64,000 nt of DNA. Source: Podochytrium sp. JEL0797 (lineage: Eukaryota; Chytridiomycota; Chytridiomycetes; Chytridiales; Chytriomycetaceae). The notes beneath the pieces are model-generated. The model saw only the letters and a program-made list of their open reading frames with translations. It made no database searches and was not told where the DNA came from. Made by a program: the position numbers and the translations under genes. This document shows, in pieces, positions 23,301 to 33,466 of the stretch. Location of the stretch: assembly GCA_027596195.1 (NCBI GenBank), contig JADGJG010000029.1, positions 1 to 64,000 of the forward strand, written 5' to 3'. Positions within the stretch are counted from its first letter, which is position 1. Each line of letters opens with the position of its first letter.

Positions 23301-24128
23301 ATCCGATTGCGAAATGATTGTGATCCGACTGACACCCCACGACTTGTACAAAAGCGCCAGATATTCTCCGAGACCCGTGGATTGAATCAAGCGGAAGAAA
23401 TACGGGTAGTTGTTCTTGTTGCTCAATGTGGCGGAGGAAGCTGCGGAGGAACAGTACGGAATCTAAAAAATGGTTCAAGTTCAGAAGTGGGATTCGAGAT
23501 ACAGGAGAGGGATGGTATCCGCCAGACTCCGCGCGTGGCCTTGTGTGCTTCCCTGACACGTTTTGTCGCTCTTGATAGAGTTGCATGTATTTTTTTCGCC
23601 CACACGCGCCTCCGTCGCATTCGCGCTCCGCTCTACACGAACCTCAAATTGCCCAAGAACTTCTGCAGAGCCGCTACACGTAAAAAGATAAAGATTGCAA
23701 TGAGAAATATAACGCGTTCCAAACCTAACCTATACGTACGCAGTAGGTCCCGAATATTCAGACCCAACCACCGCAACCACATCCCCATGATCTTCTCCAA
23801 TCTGAGCCGCCATCTCGGTCATCGCATATCCCGCCGCGTGCGATTGACAGTCACTGAACCGCTTGATCTTGACGGTGGTGTACGGAAGAATATCTGTGCG
23901 AGCGTTAATTGCAGCGACAGCAGCCGCCGCGGCCAAGTCCTTGATGTACGTGCTCCCGCTCCCCGCGTTTAAGTTGATGTTGGATGCGTTGAACACAGGG
24001 TCAAAGTTGTACCCCCACGATCCGTTATAATGGATCCCCGGAATGTAACAGTAGCTGCTCGCGAGGCCGATCGTGATTGTAGATTGGAGCTTGTCAGCGA
24101 GAGTAGTGGGTGCGTTGACTGCACTCAT
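20332..24128 (-). CDS. Class C GPCR (GABA-B-receptor-like), gene B
   Basis: Near-identical tandem duplicate of gene A with the same exon plan. The ectodomain begins MSAVNAPTTLADKL and carries VVAVVGSEYSGPTA and NNYPYFFRLIQS. The 7TM_3 core reads VMTISGLAFSVCLLAFF, KNVRLWIILKSKTRVDA and LRDVDPIYNES. The C-terminal tail domain ends VDEMERGRAALVNG because a 37-nt tandem duplication spans the stop (TGA at 20334-20332); gene A ends with LSK instead. One ectodomain intron (about 23467-23650) is longer than in A and contains the CGC-rich repeat vocabulary; another holds a CA-rich microsatellite (about 22540-22570). Class C receptors sense amino acids and similar ligands and couple to G proteins; the ligand here is unknown. 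ATG at 24143 is an alternative start. Confidence 0.8.
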
Positions 24129-24143
24129 GGTTCCCTCGCGCAA

Positions 24144-24626
24144 AGTTCCCGGGGAAATTTTACGAGAGAGAATTGTCGGGAATTCCCGTGCAGGTACACC
24201 TGTGAAAATCTTTGGCCCATATTTGTCTTGGCATTAGATAAGCAAGATGGATGTTGATTGAGGATCATCGTGGATTTCTGGGGAATCGAAACATAAGAAT
24301 AATGTTGCGAAAAGGAAGAAAATCGCCAAAAAAAATATAGAAATGAAACGCTTTTGTTTCTGTTCCCACGGGATGCCTCAAATCTCTTCGGAAGGAGGCC
24401 CGATATTCGTCGACGTTGCGTGATCTACGCGACACCCAACAGTGGCGCAACACTTTACTTTGCGTGCCAGTCAACGTGAATAAACCCCGTACCATGATCT
24501 CTAACGCCATCCGCACAGACGCCATTCTGGAACCAAGGTTTGTCCGAAATTTTAATTTTTGTTTTGAAGCAAATCATTCCGTTTTATCTCAGCCCGTCGC
24601 ACCTCTCTCTCCATCACAGCTCCCAT
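24144..24626. other. Intergenic, no gene seen
   Basis: Upstream of GPCR-B and downstream of the deleted F-box/LRR copy. Short open frames on both strands show no recognisable protein features. Confidence 0.4.
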
Positions 24627-25088
24627 TCACTCCTCAAGCCAAAACTCAAAATCAAAGTCGCAAGTCAATCGCATATTTCCTCGTAGATCATATTCAACCA
24701 AGTTCTCCAGCAACAGCAACTCCCGCGGAATCGGCCCCGTCAACTCATTTTCAGCCAGATGCGAAATCCTTCCGATGGCTGCTGGGATCGAGCCACTGAG
24801 TCGATTCTGATGCAATAACAAAGTGTTCAACTTCGACAAGTTGCCAATCTCCGCTGGAATCTGGCCACTGAGAGCGTTGTAGCCGAGACAGAGCTCTTCC
24901 AAATGGGACAGATAACATATTTGAAGTGGGATTTCGCCGGTGAGAGCGTTGACGTGTGAGAGACTTGAGTTCGCAACTTCCCTTGGCACATCCACGAGAC
25001 GAGTAAAGAACTTGCGATGAGAGTGGAGGATGGAGAGAGATGTTTCGATGGCCGGGAGAGTCCCAAGAGAAAGAAAATGAGCCGACAC
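24627..25088 (-). pseudogene. F-box / LRR copy with internal deletions
   Basis: The open frame keeps family pieces but lacks most of the middle. It reads HSHRKFFTRLVDVPREVAN, the beginning of the F-box, then jumps directly to SSLSHVNALTGEIPLQICYL in the LRRs, so most of the F-box and the linker are gone. A second loss shortens one repeat (GRISHLAENELTGPIP). The end (MRLTCDFDFEFWLEE) is typical. Its first codons overlap the NOSIP start codon on the opposite strand by 12 bases, so its 5' end was probably truncated there. It could still be translated as a small LRR protein, but no ubiquitin-ligase function is expected. Confidence 0.7.
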
Positions 25089-26585
25089 TCCAAAAACGCC
25101 ACTTCACTCGCCTTCTTCACGAACGCAGAGAGAGAGAAGCTGACGTATGGAACAAGAAAGGTAAACCACTTCTTGTTACTCTAGTATTCTCTTAGTAACC
25201 ACTCTCTCTCTCAACAGCAACGCATGGTACCACATCAAGAAGTGCTATTCCCACTCACCCCCCACTAGGGCCGTGACTCGATGCGCCCCTTTGACGCCTG
25301 TTTTCTGTGTCTTCAGACAGCGAGAGATCCAATGGCCTGGTGAGTGCGGGACTTGTTTTGTTGTTGTTGGCTAACGCTTGTTTTCTCTAGTCCCAGCGGT
25401 CACCTGGCCTGCAAGGTTGTTCCCATTGCCTAGTGATCCATCTCTTCCTGATCATCCTCTTCCTGCTCACTCTCTCCGCAACCACCCCTCTAGGAATGCT
25501 TCTTCGAAACCATCCTCACGCAGAAACAAACACACTCGCGCCTGCAGAACCTGTACAAACTGCAGCAGGACCTGATGCAGCAGGAGATGGATGCACGTGT
25601 AGAGATGCTCAGACAGCAGGAGGTGGATCGGTTCGAGAGGACCCAGGTGTCTGTGCTGGGCGTGAGTACGCAGGGCGGGAGGGGTCCTGCGGAGGTGCGC
25701 GTCATTGAGGGGACAGGTGACTATCCCACTAGTAGTAGACGATGAGGAGCACAGTGGATTCACTTTCTTGTCCAGTCTTCAAAGGAATCAAAACCGCAGA
25801 GGGAACCATCTTTGTGCCCGACCTTTCTTCCATTGACCCTTCCGAAAGGGCCAAAGTGTTTGAAAACATGAAGGAACTCGACAAGGCGAACGCGAAGCCT
25901 GCCTTGCCGAGTTTCTGGGTGGTAAGAACCATCCCATATTCCCCTTGTTTTGTGTTTGCATTCACTCACTTCGATTCTCGATTCCCGTTCCAGCCCTCCC
26001 TCACCCCCGACGCAACACCCTCCGCAATCGAACCCCTCCCCGCCAAACTCGACCTTAAATGTACAGGATGCGACCCTCCACACTCAATCGCGTCCTTCAA
26101 GAAACTCGTCAAGGTCAATTTCACTTCTGCAAAAAAGTCTGCGAACCCCGCGGTGAGCGAAGATTCCGCGGACCAGCAACAGCCCGAGTCAGACAGCAAA
26201 GTATGTCCAAGCTGCGTCAAGACATTCAACAACGGATCCAAAATCATGAGTTGAGTTTTCCCCCTTCGAATCCTCGCGTTTTGCGCGCGTTTTTGACCAC
26301 AAACAAACCAAAAACAGTCATCAAACGATGCGGCCACGCAATCTGCAAAGACTGTTTCTCGCGTTTCACAAAGGGATCAGGCAAATGTCACGTGTGTGAA
26401 GGGCCTTGCAAGACGGGAGACGCGTTTGAACTGTTTGTCGAAGGTTTGTTGTTCATTCACGCTCGCGCGCACATTGATTTCTGACACCCCTCGTTCGTTT
26501 TTTTGTTTCGATTTCAGGAACGGGATTCGCGTCGTCGGGTGGGCTTGATAAGATGGCCAAGACGGTTGGAGTCGCGTTCCAGTAA
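25077..26585 (+). CDS. NOSIP: NOSIP-like U-box ubiquitin ligase
   Basis: Multi-exon gene. Exon 1 (25077-25160) encodes MSRHSKNATSLAFFTNAER and EKLTYGTRK, the conserved NOSIP opening. It splices at 25268 to GRDSMRPFDACFLCLQTARD. Then come PMACPSGHLACK, a helical Gln-rich exon (ECFFETILTQKQ to SVLG), TMRSTVDSLSCPVFKG, PALPSFWV-PSLTP, VCPSCVKTFNNGSK, CGHAICKDCFSRF and the end GTGFASSGGLDKM, all in NOSIP order. NOSIP proteins are nuclear/cytoplasmic E3 ligases with a split, degenerate U-box and are linked to the spliceosome in fungi and animals. In-frame stops inside introns fragment the raw reading frame; splicing removes them. The donor GTTGTT after LACK is slightly unusual. Confidence 0.85.
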
Positions 26586-27024
26586 AACTTCCAGTTTTTT
26601 TTTTGGTATGCGCGGGTCATGCACACGCACGCGTTTAACTCTACTTTTTGTGACTTTTTTACTGCGCTGACTAAAATAAAAAAGAGAAAAGCAAAATAAA
26701 AGAAAAAAAACAAACCAAGGAATCCTACTCGTTAATATTCCCCCATCTCCTTCTTTTTTGCGTCCAAAATTGATCCAACTTTTGCCTTGCCCAACTGTGT
26801 TAAAAAATCTCAAACAAGAGATTTTCATTTTTCGACACGCGCGGGTTTTTTGACAATACGGAATCACTGGCCGCCTCAATCTGATCGCAGCCCCCTTCTG
26901 AGTTCTGATTTCTTCGTAGCGTTTGATATCCCGTCCTCCCGATTTCAATCTACCCACCCGCCACCCGAGTTGTCTTACCCAACCCCCCTTACTCAAATCC
27001 AAACGCGACCTCGCAACAAAAAAT
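26586..27024. other. Intergenic, T-rich, no gene seen
   Basis: NOSIP 3' flank followed by the 5' flank of the SPAG6 gene. T-rich and A-rich runs only; no supported gene. Confidence 0.4.
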
Positions 27025-29196
27025 ATGACCGGCACCCTCCCCACCCACGCCTCCCCCGCAAACCCCCCACAAATCCCCAACGCCCGCCTCGTCCTCTCCG
27101 TCTTTGAAAAATACCAAAAAGAACGCCTCCTCTACGTCCAAACCGTCGCAGACCTCGCGTCCCGCGAATCCAACATTGAAGCCCTCCAATCCGCCGGAGT
27201 AATGGCTTTATTACGTCCGTTACTCGTGGATCATGTTCCCGCGATCCAACATGCCGCCGCGTTGGCGTTGGGGAGGTTAGCGAATTACAATGAGGAGTTG
27301 GCGGAGGCTGTGGTGGAGAGTGATATTTTGCCGCAGTTGGTGTATAGTCTTTCGGAACAGAATGTGAGTTGGCTGCCCTTTTTTTGACGCTGCGTGTGTG
27401 TGCGTGTGTGTGTGTTTGGTTCCGACGCGTTTTTTACTTTTTTACTTATGACGACACACAAAAACCCAACAGAGATTCTACAAAAAAGCCGCCTCCTTCG
27501 TCCTCCGCGCCGTATCCAAACACTCCCCCGAACTCGCACAATCCGTGGTCGATTCAGGCGCGTTAAACGCACTCGTGACGTGTTTGGAAGAATTCGATCC
27601 AGGTGTCAAGGAAAGCGCGGCATGGGCGCTTGGATATATTGCGAGACATAATGGCGGTATGTTTTTTGTGTGTGTGTTGTTGTTGGAAGGGTTGATTCTA
27701 AATTTTGAGGTGTGCGTGCTTTATTAGAACTCGCACAGGCCGTGGTGGATGCGGGTGCCATTCCGTTGTTGGTGTTGTGTGTTCAGGAACCGGAGCTGTC
27801 GTTGAGAAGGATTGCGGCGTCAGCGTTGAGTGATGTGTCGAAACATTCTCCCGAGGTGACCACCCCCCCCCCCCCCCCTCCCACCCCAACCCTCCTAAAC
27901 AACCAACACACACAAAACACCCCAATCAGCTTGCCCAATCCGTAGTAGACGCCAACACAATCCCCTTCCTCGCCCCCCTCCTTTCCAACCCCGACGCCAA
28001 ACTGCGCCGCCAAGTCTGCTCAGCCCTCTCCCAAATCGCCAAACACACCGTCGACTTGGCCGAAACGGTCGTCGATGCCGAAGTGTTCCCGAACGTGTGG
28101 ATCTGTTTGAAAGATTCGGACGGGTATGTGAGAAAGAATGGGGCTACGCTCGTTTGTGAGATTGCTAAACATACTCCTGAGGTTTGCGTTTTATTCTCTT
28201 TCTCAAAATGAATGAGTGTATTGATGCTTGTTTTTGTAAGTTGGCTCAATTGATTGTCAATTCGGGTGGAATCGCGGCCGTCGTGGATTACGTCACAGAC
28301 GCGAGAGGAAATGCTCGGCTTCCCGGGATCATGACGTTGGGATACGTGGCCGCGTTTTCGGAAACGCTCGCGTTGAGTGTGATTTTGGCCAAAGGTGTTC
28401 CTCCGTTGACTCAAGCGCTTGTGACGGGTATTGTCTCGTTTTTTCTCCTTTGGTTCTTGATTTTCAAAAGCGCTGATTTTATCTCGGGCCGCATCTCTTC
28501 TTTAGAAACCGAGGAACACATCAAATCAGCCTGCGCCTGGTCCCTCGGCCAAATCGGCCGTCACTCCCCCGACCACGCCAAACACCTCGCCGACCACGCC
28601 GTCCTCCCCAAACTCCTCAAAATCCTCACCACCACCGGCCCCAACACCGACACTGCCGACGACTCCGACACGCTCGGTTCCGACCTCAAAACCAAAACGA
28701 AACGCGCCTTAAAATGCATCCTCGAAAAGACACTCTCATTAGACGCCTTAGAACCCCTCTTACTCCCCACAACGCCCTTCAACGTGTTGAAATACGTTGT
28801 CGGACAGTTTGCCAAAATCTTGCCCAACGATGTTGGTGCGCGACGCGCATTCGTCACGAGTGGAGGGTTACAAAGGGTGCAAGAGATTGCAGCCGGGTTG
28901 CAAGGTGGGGTCGTGAATGGGAGCAAGATGGGGGAGTTTGTGAGATGTATCAATGAGTGTTATCCGGAGGAAATTGTGAGGTATTATAGTCCGGGGTATA
29001 GTTCTACGTTGTTGGATAAGGTGAGAGCCGTTTTCGTTGTATACCCCGACGGCCGCGTTTTTGACACGAAAAATTCTGATTACAGATTGATGAGTATTCT
29101 CGCAATCACGATCAGGTTGGGCAGCCGAGAGCGACGGTGGTGGGGCAGCAGGAGGTGACGGGGGTTACGGCGGCAACGCCCGTGTTGGGCGCGTAA
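27025..29196 (+). CDS. SPAG6: SPAG6 / PF16 armadillo-repeat axonemal protein
   Basis: About eight exons: 27025-27363, 27473-27658, 27728-27855, one from about 27930 to 28181, 28241-28426, 28506-29018 and 29087-29196. It starts MTGTLPTHA and has IPNARLVLSVFEKYQKER, the typical SPAG6 opening. A chain of armadillo repeats follows: SAGVMALLRPLLVDHVPAI, FVLRAVSKHSPELAQSVV, AAWALGYIARHNGELAQAV, CSALSQIAKHTVDLAE and SACAWSLGQIGRHSPDHAK. The end is YSPGYSSTLLDKIDEYSRN. The SPAG6/PF16 protein sits on the C1 microtubule of the central pair in motile 9+2 axonemes and is needed for flagellar beating. Its presence shows a lineage with motile zoospores. One intron contains a poly-C run (about 27865-27882). 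Confidence 0.92.
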
Positions 29197-29352
29197 TTTT
29201 ATAGTGGGATTTCTTGGTTTATTCTTGGTTTTTTTGAATCTTGTTTTTGTTTTTCTCGTTTTTATTTTATCGCAACAGTAAAACGTCACAATAATAACTA
29301 GAGTTAACCGCGTATTGAATTGCGTATCTGAATATTTTTGACCATTTTTTTT

Positions 29353-29727
29353 TCACTCCGACTTGGGCGCCGCGTGTCCAAACGGCAAATCCAAAAACTG
29401 GTGCCAATGCCCATCCTTATTCTTGCGTAGCACATCAACTGCGCTCCCACCCATGGCGTCTTCCATTTTCCACGTGAACAAACACACTGCAAACTCGCCA
29501 CTAACCGTACACGACACCAAGCTAGTCTCCATCTGCAACCCCGCCGACAGAAAGTTCGTCAACGCCGCCTTGATTTGCTCGGGTCCTTTGAAGACTTGTC
29601 CTCCCCCGAGATCGAGGACGGAATCGGCGTCATAGTTGGAGAGGAGGTTGTCCACGTTTTTGGTGTTGAAGTTTTGGGCAAATGTTGTGGGGAAGTTGGA
29701 TGGATCTGTGGTCGCTGTGAATGCCAT
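29353..29727 (-). CDS. NTF2-like / SnoaL-type small protein
   Basis: Intronless 124-residue protein: MAFTATTDPSNFPTTFAQN, NVDNLLSNYDADSVLDLGG, GPEQIKAALTNFLS, VSGEFAVCLFTWKME and HWHQFLDLPFG. The pattern of an N-terminal helix, a YxxDAxxxxxxG turn and a curved sheet is typical of the NTF2-like/SnoaL superfamily (SgcJ/EcaC type), whose members are enzymes or ligand binders. No catalytic residues can be assigned. Expected to be a cytosolic homodimer. It stands alone between SPAG6 and the one-TM genes. Confidence 0.7.
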   Translation of the reverse strand: MAFTATTDPSNFPTTFAQNFNTKNVDNLLSNYDADSVLDLGGGQVFKGPEQIKAALTNFLSAGLQMETSLVSCTVSGEFAVCLFTWKMEDAMGGSAVDVLRKNKDGHWHQFLDLPFGHAAPKSE

Positions 29728-29912
29728 TGTTTTCTTATTTTTTGGATGTTTGCTATTGTTGGGAGAAGGGAGGGAGAGGAAAGTGAGAAGTTATTACATT
29801 CGAAATGCGATTCCGAATCAATTTTTCTATTCACGAAGAATGCTTGGCGAACGCGCTACCACTTTACAAAGAAAACAAAGGGATGGAATAAAAACCGCAA
29901 AATCAGGGTAAT

Positions 29913-30476
29913 TTAGGGATAACGTGCTGTAATTTTCGGCTCAGCGTTCACTTTCGCATGTAATCGATCCCAGAAACCGCCCTCCTTCTTCTGCTGCACA
30001 CTCTCACCCACAGCGCCCACAGACCGATTCACACCACCACTGCCCGTCATTTTGCCACGATTTCGCTTCCTCCACACGCAGTAACCAAGCACAGAGAGAA
30101 GTGCGACTCCGGCAACCACACTAAGCCCAATCACCAAGCCCAGACTATTGAAACTTTTTTGTGTTTGTGGGAAGCAGTCTTGCTCAGCCACGGCAGTTCC
30201 ATTGACGTAGCAATTGCGGTTGTAATAACCCGTGTAGTATGTGCCGTAGTAACGAGATCCAATCAATCCGTTGGAAGTTCCTAGCGTGGAGGGGTACCCG
30301 TCGCCTAATGTTCCGCTGCTGCTGCCACTGCCGCCGTGTCCACCGAGACCGATCTTCGGATCGCGAGCGGCGTGGTTTCGCAAGTCTGGTGGGGGGGCCA
30401 TGGGTGGATTCAAGATGTTTTTTGGACGCTGGAACGCGATAAAATTTTGATTGATTAAATTGGGTTGATACCCCAT
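29913..30476 (-). CDS. One-TM membrane protein, unrecognised family, copy 1
   Basis: 187 residues from ATG at 30476 (MGYQPNLINQ). A Pro-rich start and LRNHAARDPK are followed by a Gly/Ser stretch. Then comes the most conserved block, GTSNGLIGSRYYGTYYTGYY and NCYVNGTAVAEQDCFP, with two cysteines. One membrane segment follows (LGLVIGLSVVAGVALLSVLG), then a basic stop-transfer (WRKRNRGK), VNRSVGAVG and GGFWDRLHAKV. The likely topology is N-terminus outside and tail in the cytoplasm. No standard signal peptide is visible; a missed upstream exon is possible. The function is unknown. Two paralogues lie at 33467-34018 and 34277-34897 on the same strand. Confidence 0.65.
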   Translation of the reverse strand: MGYQPNLINQNFIAFQRPKNILNPPMAPPPDLRNHAARDPKIGLGGHGGSGSSSGTLGDGYPSTLGTSNGLIGSRYYGTYYTGYYNRNCYVNGTAVAEQDCFPQTQKSFNSLGLVIGLSVVAGVALLSVLGYCVWRKRNRGKMTGSGGVNRSVGAVGESVQQKKEGGFWDRLHAKVNAEPKITARYP

Positions 30477-30712
30477 CTAAAATGTGGCTTTGCGAATTGA
30501 ACCTCGGATTGAGTATAGTCACAACGTCGTTCACAGCGAGCAACTCGATTCATCTGCGAAGAAGAGGAATTAGTCGTCAAATAAAGGTCCCAGTATCACC
30601 GTAAGCGCAGAGTGCCAAGGCGAGTGGTGAGTGGCGGTCAATCTCATAAGGAAAAAGAATTGAATCGATCCAGCAATTGTTCGATTTTTGGAAGTTCTTC
30701 CACTGAAAGCAA

Positions 30713-31663
30713 ATGACACCGCCCCACTCCACTTCGCTTCCCAAGAATGCCAAGATGATGATGTCAGGGCTCCTCCTGCTCAGCATTACCCTCGCGTTCT
30801 TCTTTTTTAATATTAACGCTACCGCCCTGGCCGCAAATACTGTGGAATCGCCCCCACCGCATTTGGTCTCCACTGCAAAGACATATGACATTGTGGTGGC
30901 ATATTATGAGGAAGACCTCGATGAGCTCGCCAGATACCTCACCGACCTCAAAAAGACGTCAGCCCTCTCAGCCTCGGCCAAAACTCGCATCATCGTCTAC
31001 AGCAAAAACGAAAAGACTCCATCTCATGAAATCAAAAGCAAGCTGGATGCGACAGAAGTTGTGTATCTGGAAAACACAGGTATGGAGGATAGTTCCCGTT
31101 ATTCTTTCCTCACAAATATTTTAGGACGAGAACTGCACACGTACATGTACCATATTGCAAAGCACTACGAAACAGGTCTTGCGGACTTTACCTTCTACAT
31201 GCAGGCCCACCCTCACCATTTCGAGCAATTATTACTTCCACGGCTCAATAACCACTTTGATCCTCGGTCCACGGGCTTCATGCCCCTCGGACAAGTGGGT
31301 CCCGACACGTTCGACGAATTCCCGCGACTGCGCGATATCTATGCTATGGTTTATGGCGAAATTACTCCAACCAACCACTTTTCATACTTGTTTTGTGGAC
31401 AGTTTGTCGTGAGTCGCCCCACAACACACAAGACCCCCCAGCGCGTGTTTAAGCACTTGCAGGATATGTTGGCCGCGCCGTTGGGACACGTGCTGCATGA
31501 TGAGAAGCATGGGTTTTTTAAAGGACCTTCCACCCCGTCGAATCCCATTTTCGGGCACACCATGGAACGTGCTGTGGGCCTCTTATTTCATTGCTGGCAG
31601 ATTAGTGTGGTGAGCGACATTTGCGATGATGATAGCATCAAGCCATGCCAATGCAAACAATAA
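30713..31663 (+). CDS. DUF3431 family, probable type II membrane glycosyltransferase-like protein
   Basis: 316 residues, intronless; the start may be ATG 30713 or the MMM at 30755. An N-terminal signal-anchor is clear (GLLLLSITLAFFFFNINATA). DUF3431 features follow: YDIVVAYYEEDLDELARYL, RIIVYSKN, NILGRELHTYMYHIAKHYE, LADFTFYMQAHPHHFEQLL, FCGQFVVSRPTTHKTPQRVF and GHTMERAVGLLFHCW. The NxGREGHTYL-like and FxQxHP motifs are those of DUF3431, a fungal family often placed with glycosyltransferase-like Golgi proteins. The activity is unproven. Expected to face the Golgi lumen or cell exterior. The C-terminal KPCQCKQ is unusual but in frame. Confidence 0.75.
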   Translation: MTPPHSTSLPKNAKMMMSGLLLLSITLAFFFFNINATALAANTVESPPPHLVSTAKTYDIVVAYYEEDLDELARYLTDLKKTSALSASAKTRIIVYSKNEKTPSHEIKSKLDATEVVYLENTGMEDSSRYSFLTNILGRELHTYMYHIAKHYETGLADFTFYMQAHPHHFEQLLLPRLNNHFDPRSTGFMPLGQVGPDTFDEFPRLRDIYAMVYGEITPTNHFSYLFCGQFVVSRPTTHKTPQRVFKHLQDMLAAPLGHVLHDEKHGFFKGPSTPSNPIFGHTMERAVGLLFHCWQISVVSDICDDDSIKPCQCKQ

Positions 31664-32402
31664 ATGCAAACGCAAACAACAAAATATTCTTATGGAAAAG
31701 AATCTCTTGCCCTCCAAAATCCTTGCTTCTCAAAGTCAAGTCCCTGGAGCGCAATTGAAGCTCCAGCGAATATTGAGTCTCTTGCGCAGGATCGCTGCCA
31801 AGTTGGATTCCTTGCTGGAAACACTGCGTCCATATCGGGCGGAAGGCTCCCGTCCCAATGCGTGTAACCCACAAAGTCGGATACCCTTGCCGTACGTCGT
31901 GCCTTGCGGAGAGAGGCAGCCGTTTGTAAAAACACGGCATTGGGAATACGCGTCGCCATAATACTTGTCAATCAGAGATGGGGTATTGTGGCGGCTCGTA
32001 CGGATTGTAGAATATGTGTGAGGTCATCGTGTGGGATGTCCTGATTCTTCTGAAGATAATGCATACATTTATTAGACTGCGCCGACACGACCGAAACTTA
32101 TGATTGTTCGCGGAGGACTGCAGTGATGTGATACCCCAGATTCAGATTAGATTTTTTGGATGGCGTCTAGAGGGGGCATCCGATTCGGTCCTATAAGCAA
32201 GACGAAGGGGGGGATTCAAAAGACTGCGCCTGAGAGTGCAAGGATTGCAGTGATACCCCAAAGTTAGATTAAAAACTCAACGTGGCGTTTCAGTCTTTTT
32301 TAACCACATCCCGCCTCCCCGCCTGATCTGCCCTTGCCTGATCCACTTAAAATCGCGGACAAATCCCAGCCATCCCCACGAACGCAAGCTTCGAAAAACA
32401 AA
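31664..32402. other. Intergenic with a repeated upstream motif
   Basis: No convincing gene. Small open frames at 31690-31971 and 31638-31940 on the minus strand have mixed composition but no recognisable fold. Near the downstream gene there are two imperfect direct repeats, 32112-32150 and 32240-32271, sharing GGA-TTGCAGTGAT, GATACCCCA and AGATTA words. Confidence 0.5.
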
Positions 32403-33266
32403 ATGGCAACCTTCGACCCCAACTGGCTCTTCACTCTCGAATCCGCGGAGTGCCACTACCGCAGCACCACCCAATTCATCTTCCCCGGCTCGACACTTTT
32501 CCTCTCGCCCAACTACCCGTTGTGGTCCATCGGAAATGCACTCCTCGTCAACACAGAGGACCCGGCAACACAGGCCACGGACTTTGCCGCCGTTGCAGGA
32601 ACCGTCGAGGAAGCGATTGCGAAGCTCAAACAGCATTCAATGAAGCCCCGCGTCTTGATCACCATGGCCCATGACAGCCCCGCGAGCAGGGCTGTGAGCG
32701 AGTTTTGGCATCGGGTGCTCACGGAACGCGGATTTGAGGCGGATACGGACGACGGCGGCGTCTGTATGGCCGTCACGGAAGCGCAAATGATTCCCGTACG
32801 GAAGTATGATGCGGTGCGGAAGGAAGAAGGAGGCGTGCGATGCGTGCGTGCCACGATGGAGGACCTTGCGGGCGCGATTGAGGCCGAGCCAGGGAGTCCC
32901 GCGAGCCTCGGATGGCGCACCGAAAAGTGCGTGGAGGTGCTGTCGAGGAGCGAATCCGTGAGTGCAGTGTATCTGTGTTACTGCAACGGCGTGGCTGTCG
33001 CGAAAATGAGTGTGGTGATTGTGGCACAGCCCGACGGGACTCCCGCGGTGGGCTTCATCAGCCGCGTCAACACAGACGCTGAGTATCGGCGACGCGGGTT
33101 AGCGAGCCGTGTGCTTGAGTTTGGGTTGAGGGATTTATTTGCGAGAAAGTTGGTTGGGCCTGTGGTGTTGTTTGCGAATGAGGAGGGTCCGATCCGGCTC
33201 TACAAGTCGCTGGGATTTGAGTGCGTGAAACAGTTCACGGAGGTGGAATATGTTCTTGCCGAGTGA
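32403..33266 (+). CDS. GNAT-family N-acetyltransferase
   Basis: Intronless, 287 residues from MATFDPNWLF; the longer open frame has an upstream ATG, but ATG 32403 has an AAA context. The C-terminal half carries the GNAT fold: VYLCYCNGVAVAKMSVVIV (strands 2-4), VGFISRVNTDAEYRRRGLAS (motif A, where R/Q-x2-G-x-G/A binds acetyl-CoA pyrophosphate), VLEFGLRDLFARK and VVLFANEEGPIRLYKSLGF (strand 5 and helix 4). The N-terminal half is a divergent substrate-side domain. The acceptor is unknown: it could be an amine, a small molecule or a protein N-terminus. No introns, GC-rich codons. Confidence 0.8.
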   Translation: MATFDPNWLFTLESAECHYRSTTQFIFPGSTLFLSPNYPLWSIGNALLVNTEDPATQATDFAAVAGTVEEAIAKLKQHSMKPRVLITMAHDSPASRAVSEFWHRVLTERGFEADTDDGGVCMAVTEAQMIPVRKYDAVRKEEGGVRCVRATMEDLAGAIEAEPGSPASLGWRTEKCVEVLSRSESVSAVYLCYCNGVAVAKMSVVIVAQPDGTPAVGFISRVNTDAEYRRRGLASRVLEFGLRDLFARKLVGPVVLFANEEGPIRLYKSLGFECVKQFTEVEYVLAE

Positions 33267-33466
33267 GCTTACGACGGAAGCGTTTCCTGCTGCATGCCTC
33301 TTCTCTTGTCCTCCTCGATTCCGAATCGCTAATTCATTTTATCGTGATTTTAAATTACCCCAAAATGATTTAGTTATTATTTGCGCGTTTTCTTGTGCTG
33401 TCGTGTACATTTATGCGCAAACAAAGAATCACCAAGAACTGCCTTAGCAGCCACATTCAAATTCAA

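Noticed and set aside
23208..23972. 254-codon plus-strand open frame
   Set aside because: Antisense to ectodomain exons and introns of GPCR-B.
31638..31971. Minus-strand open frames with words such as VSDFVGYTHWDG
   Set aside because: Two competing frames, no conserved motif and no splice structure; not enough support for a gene.
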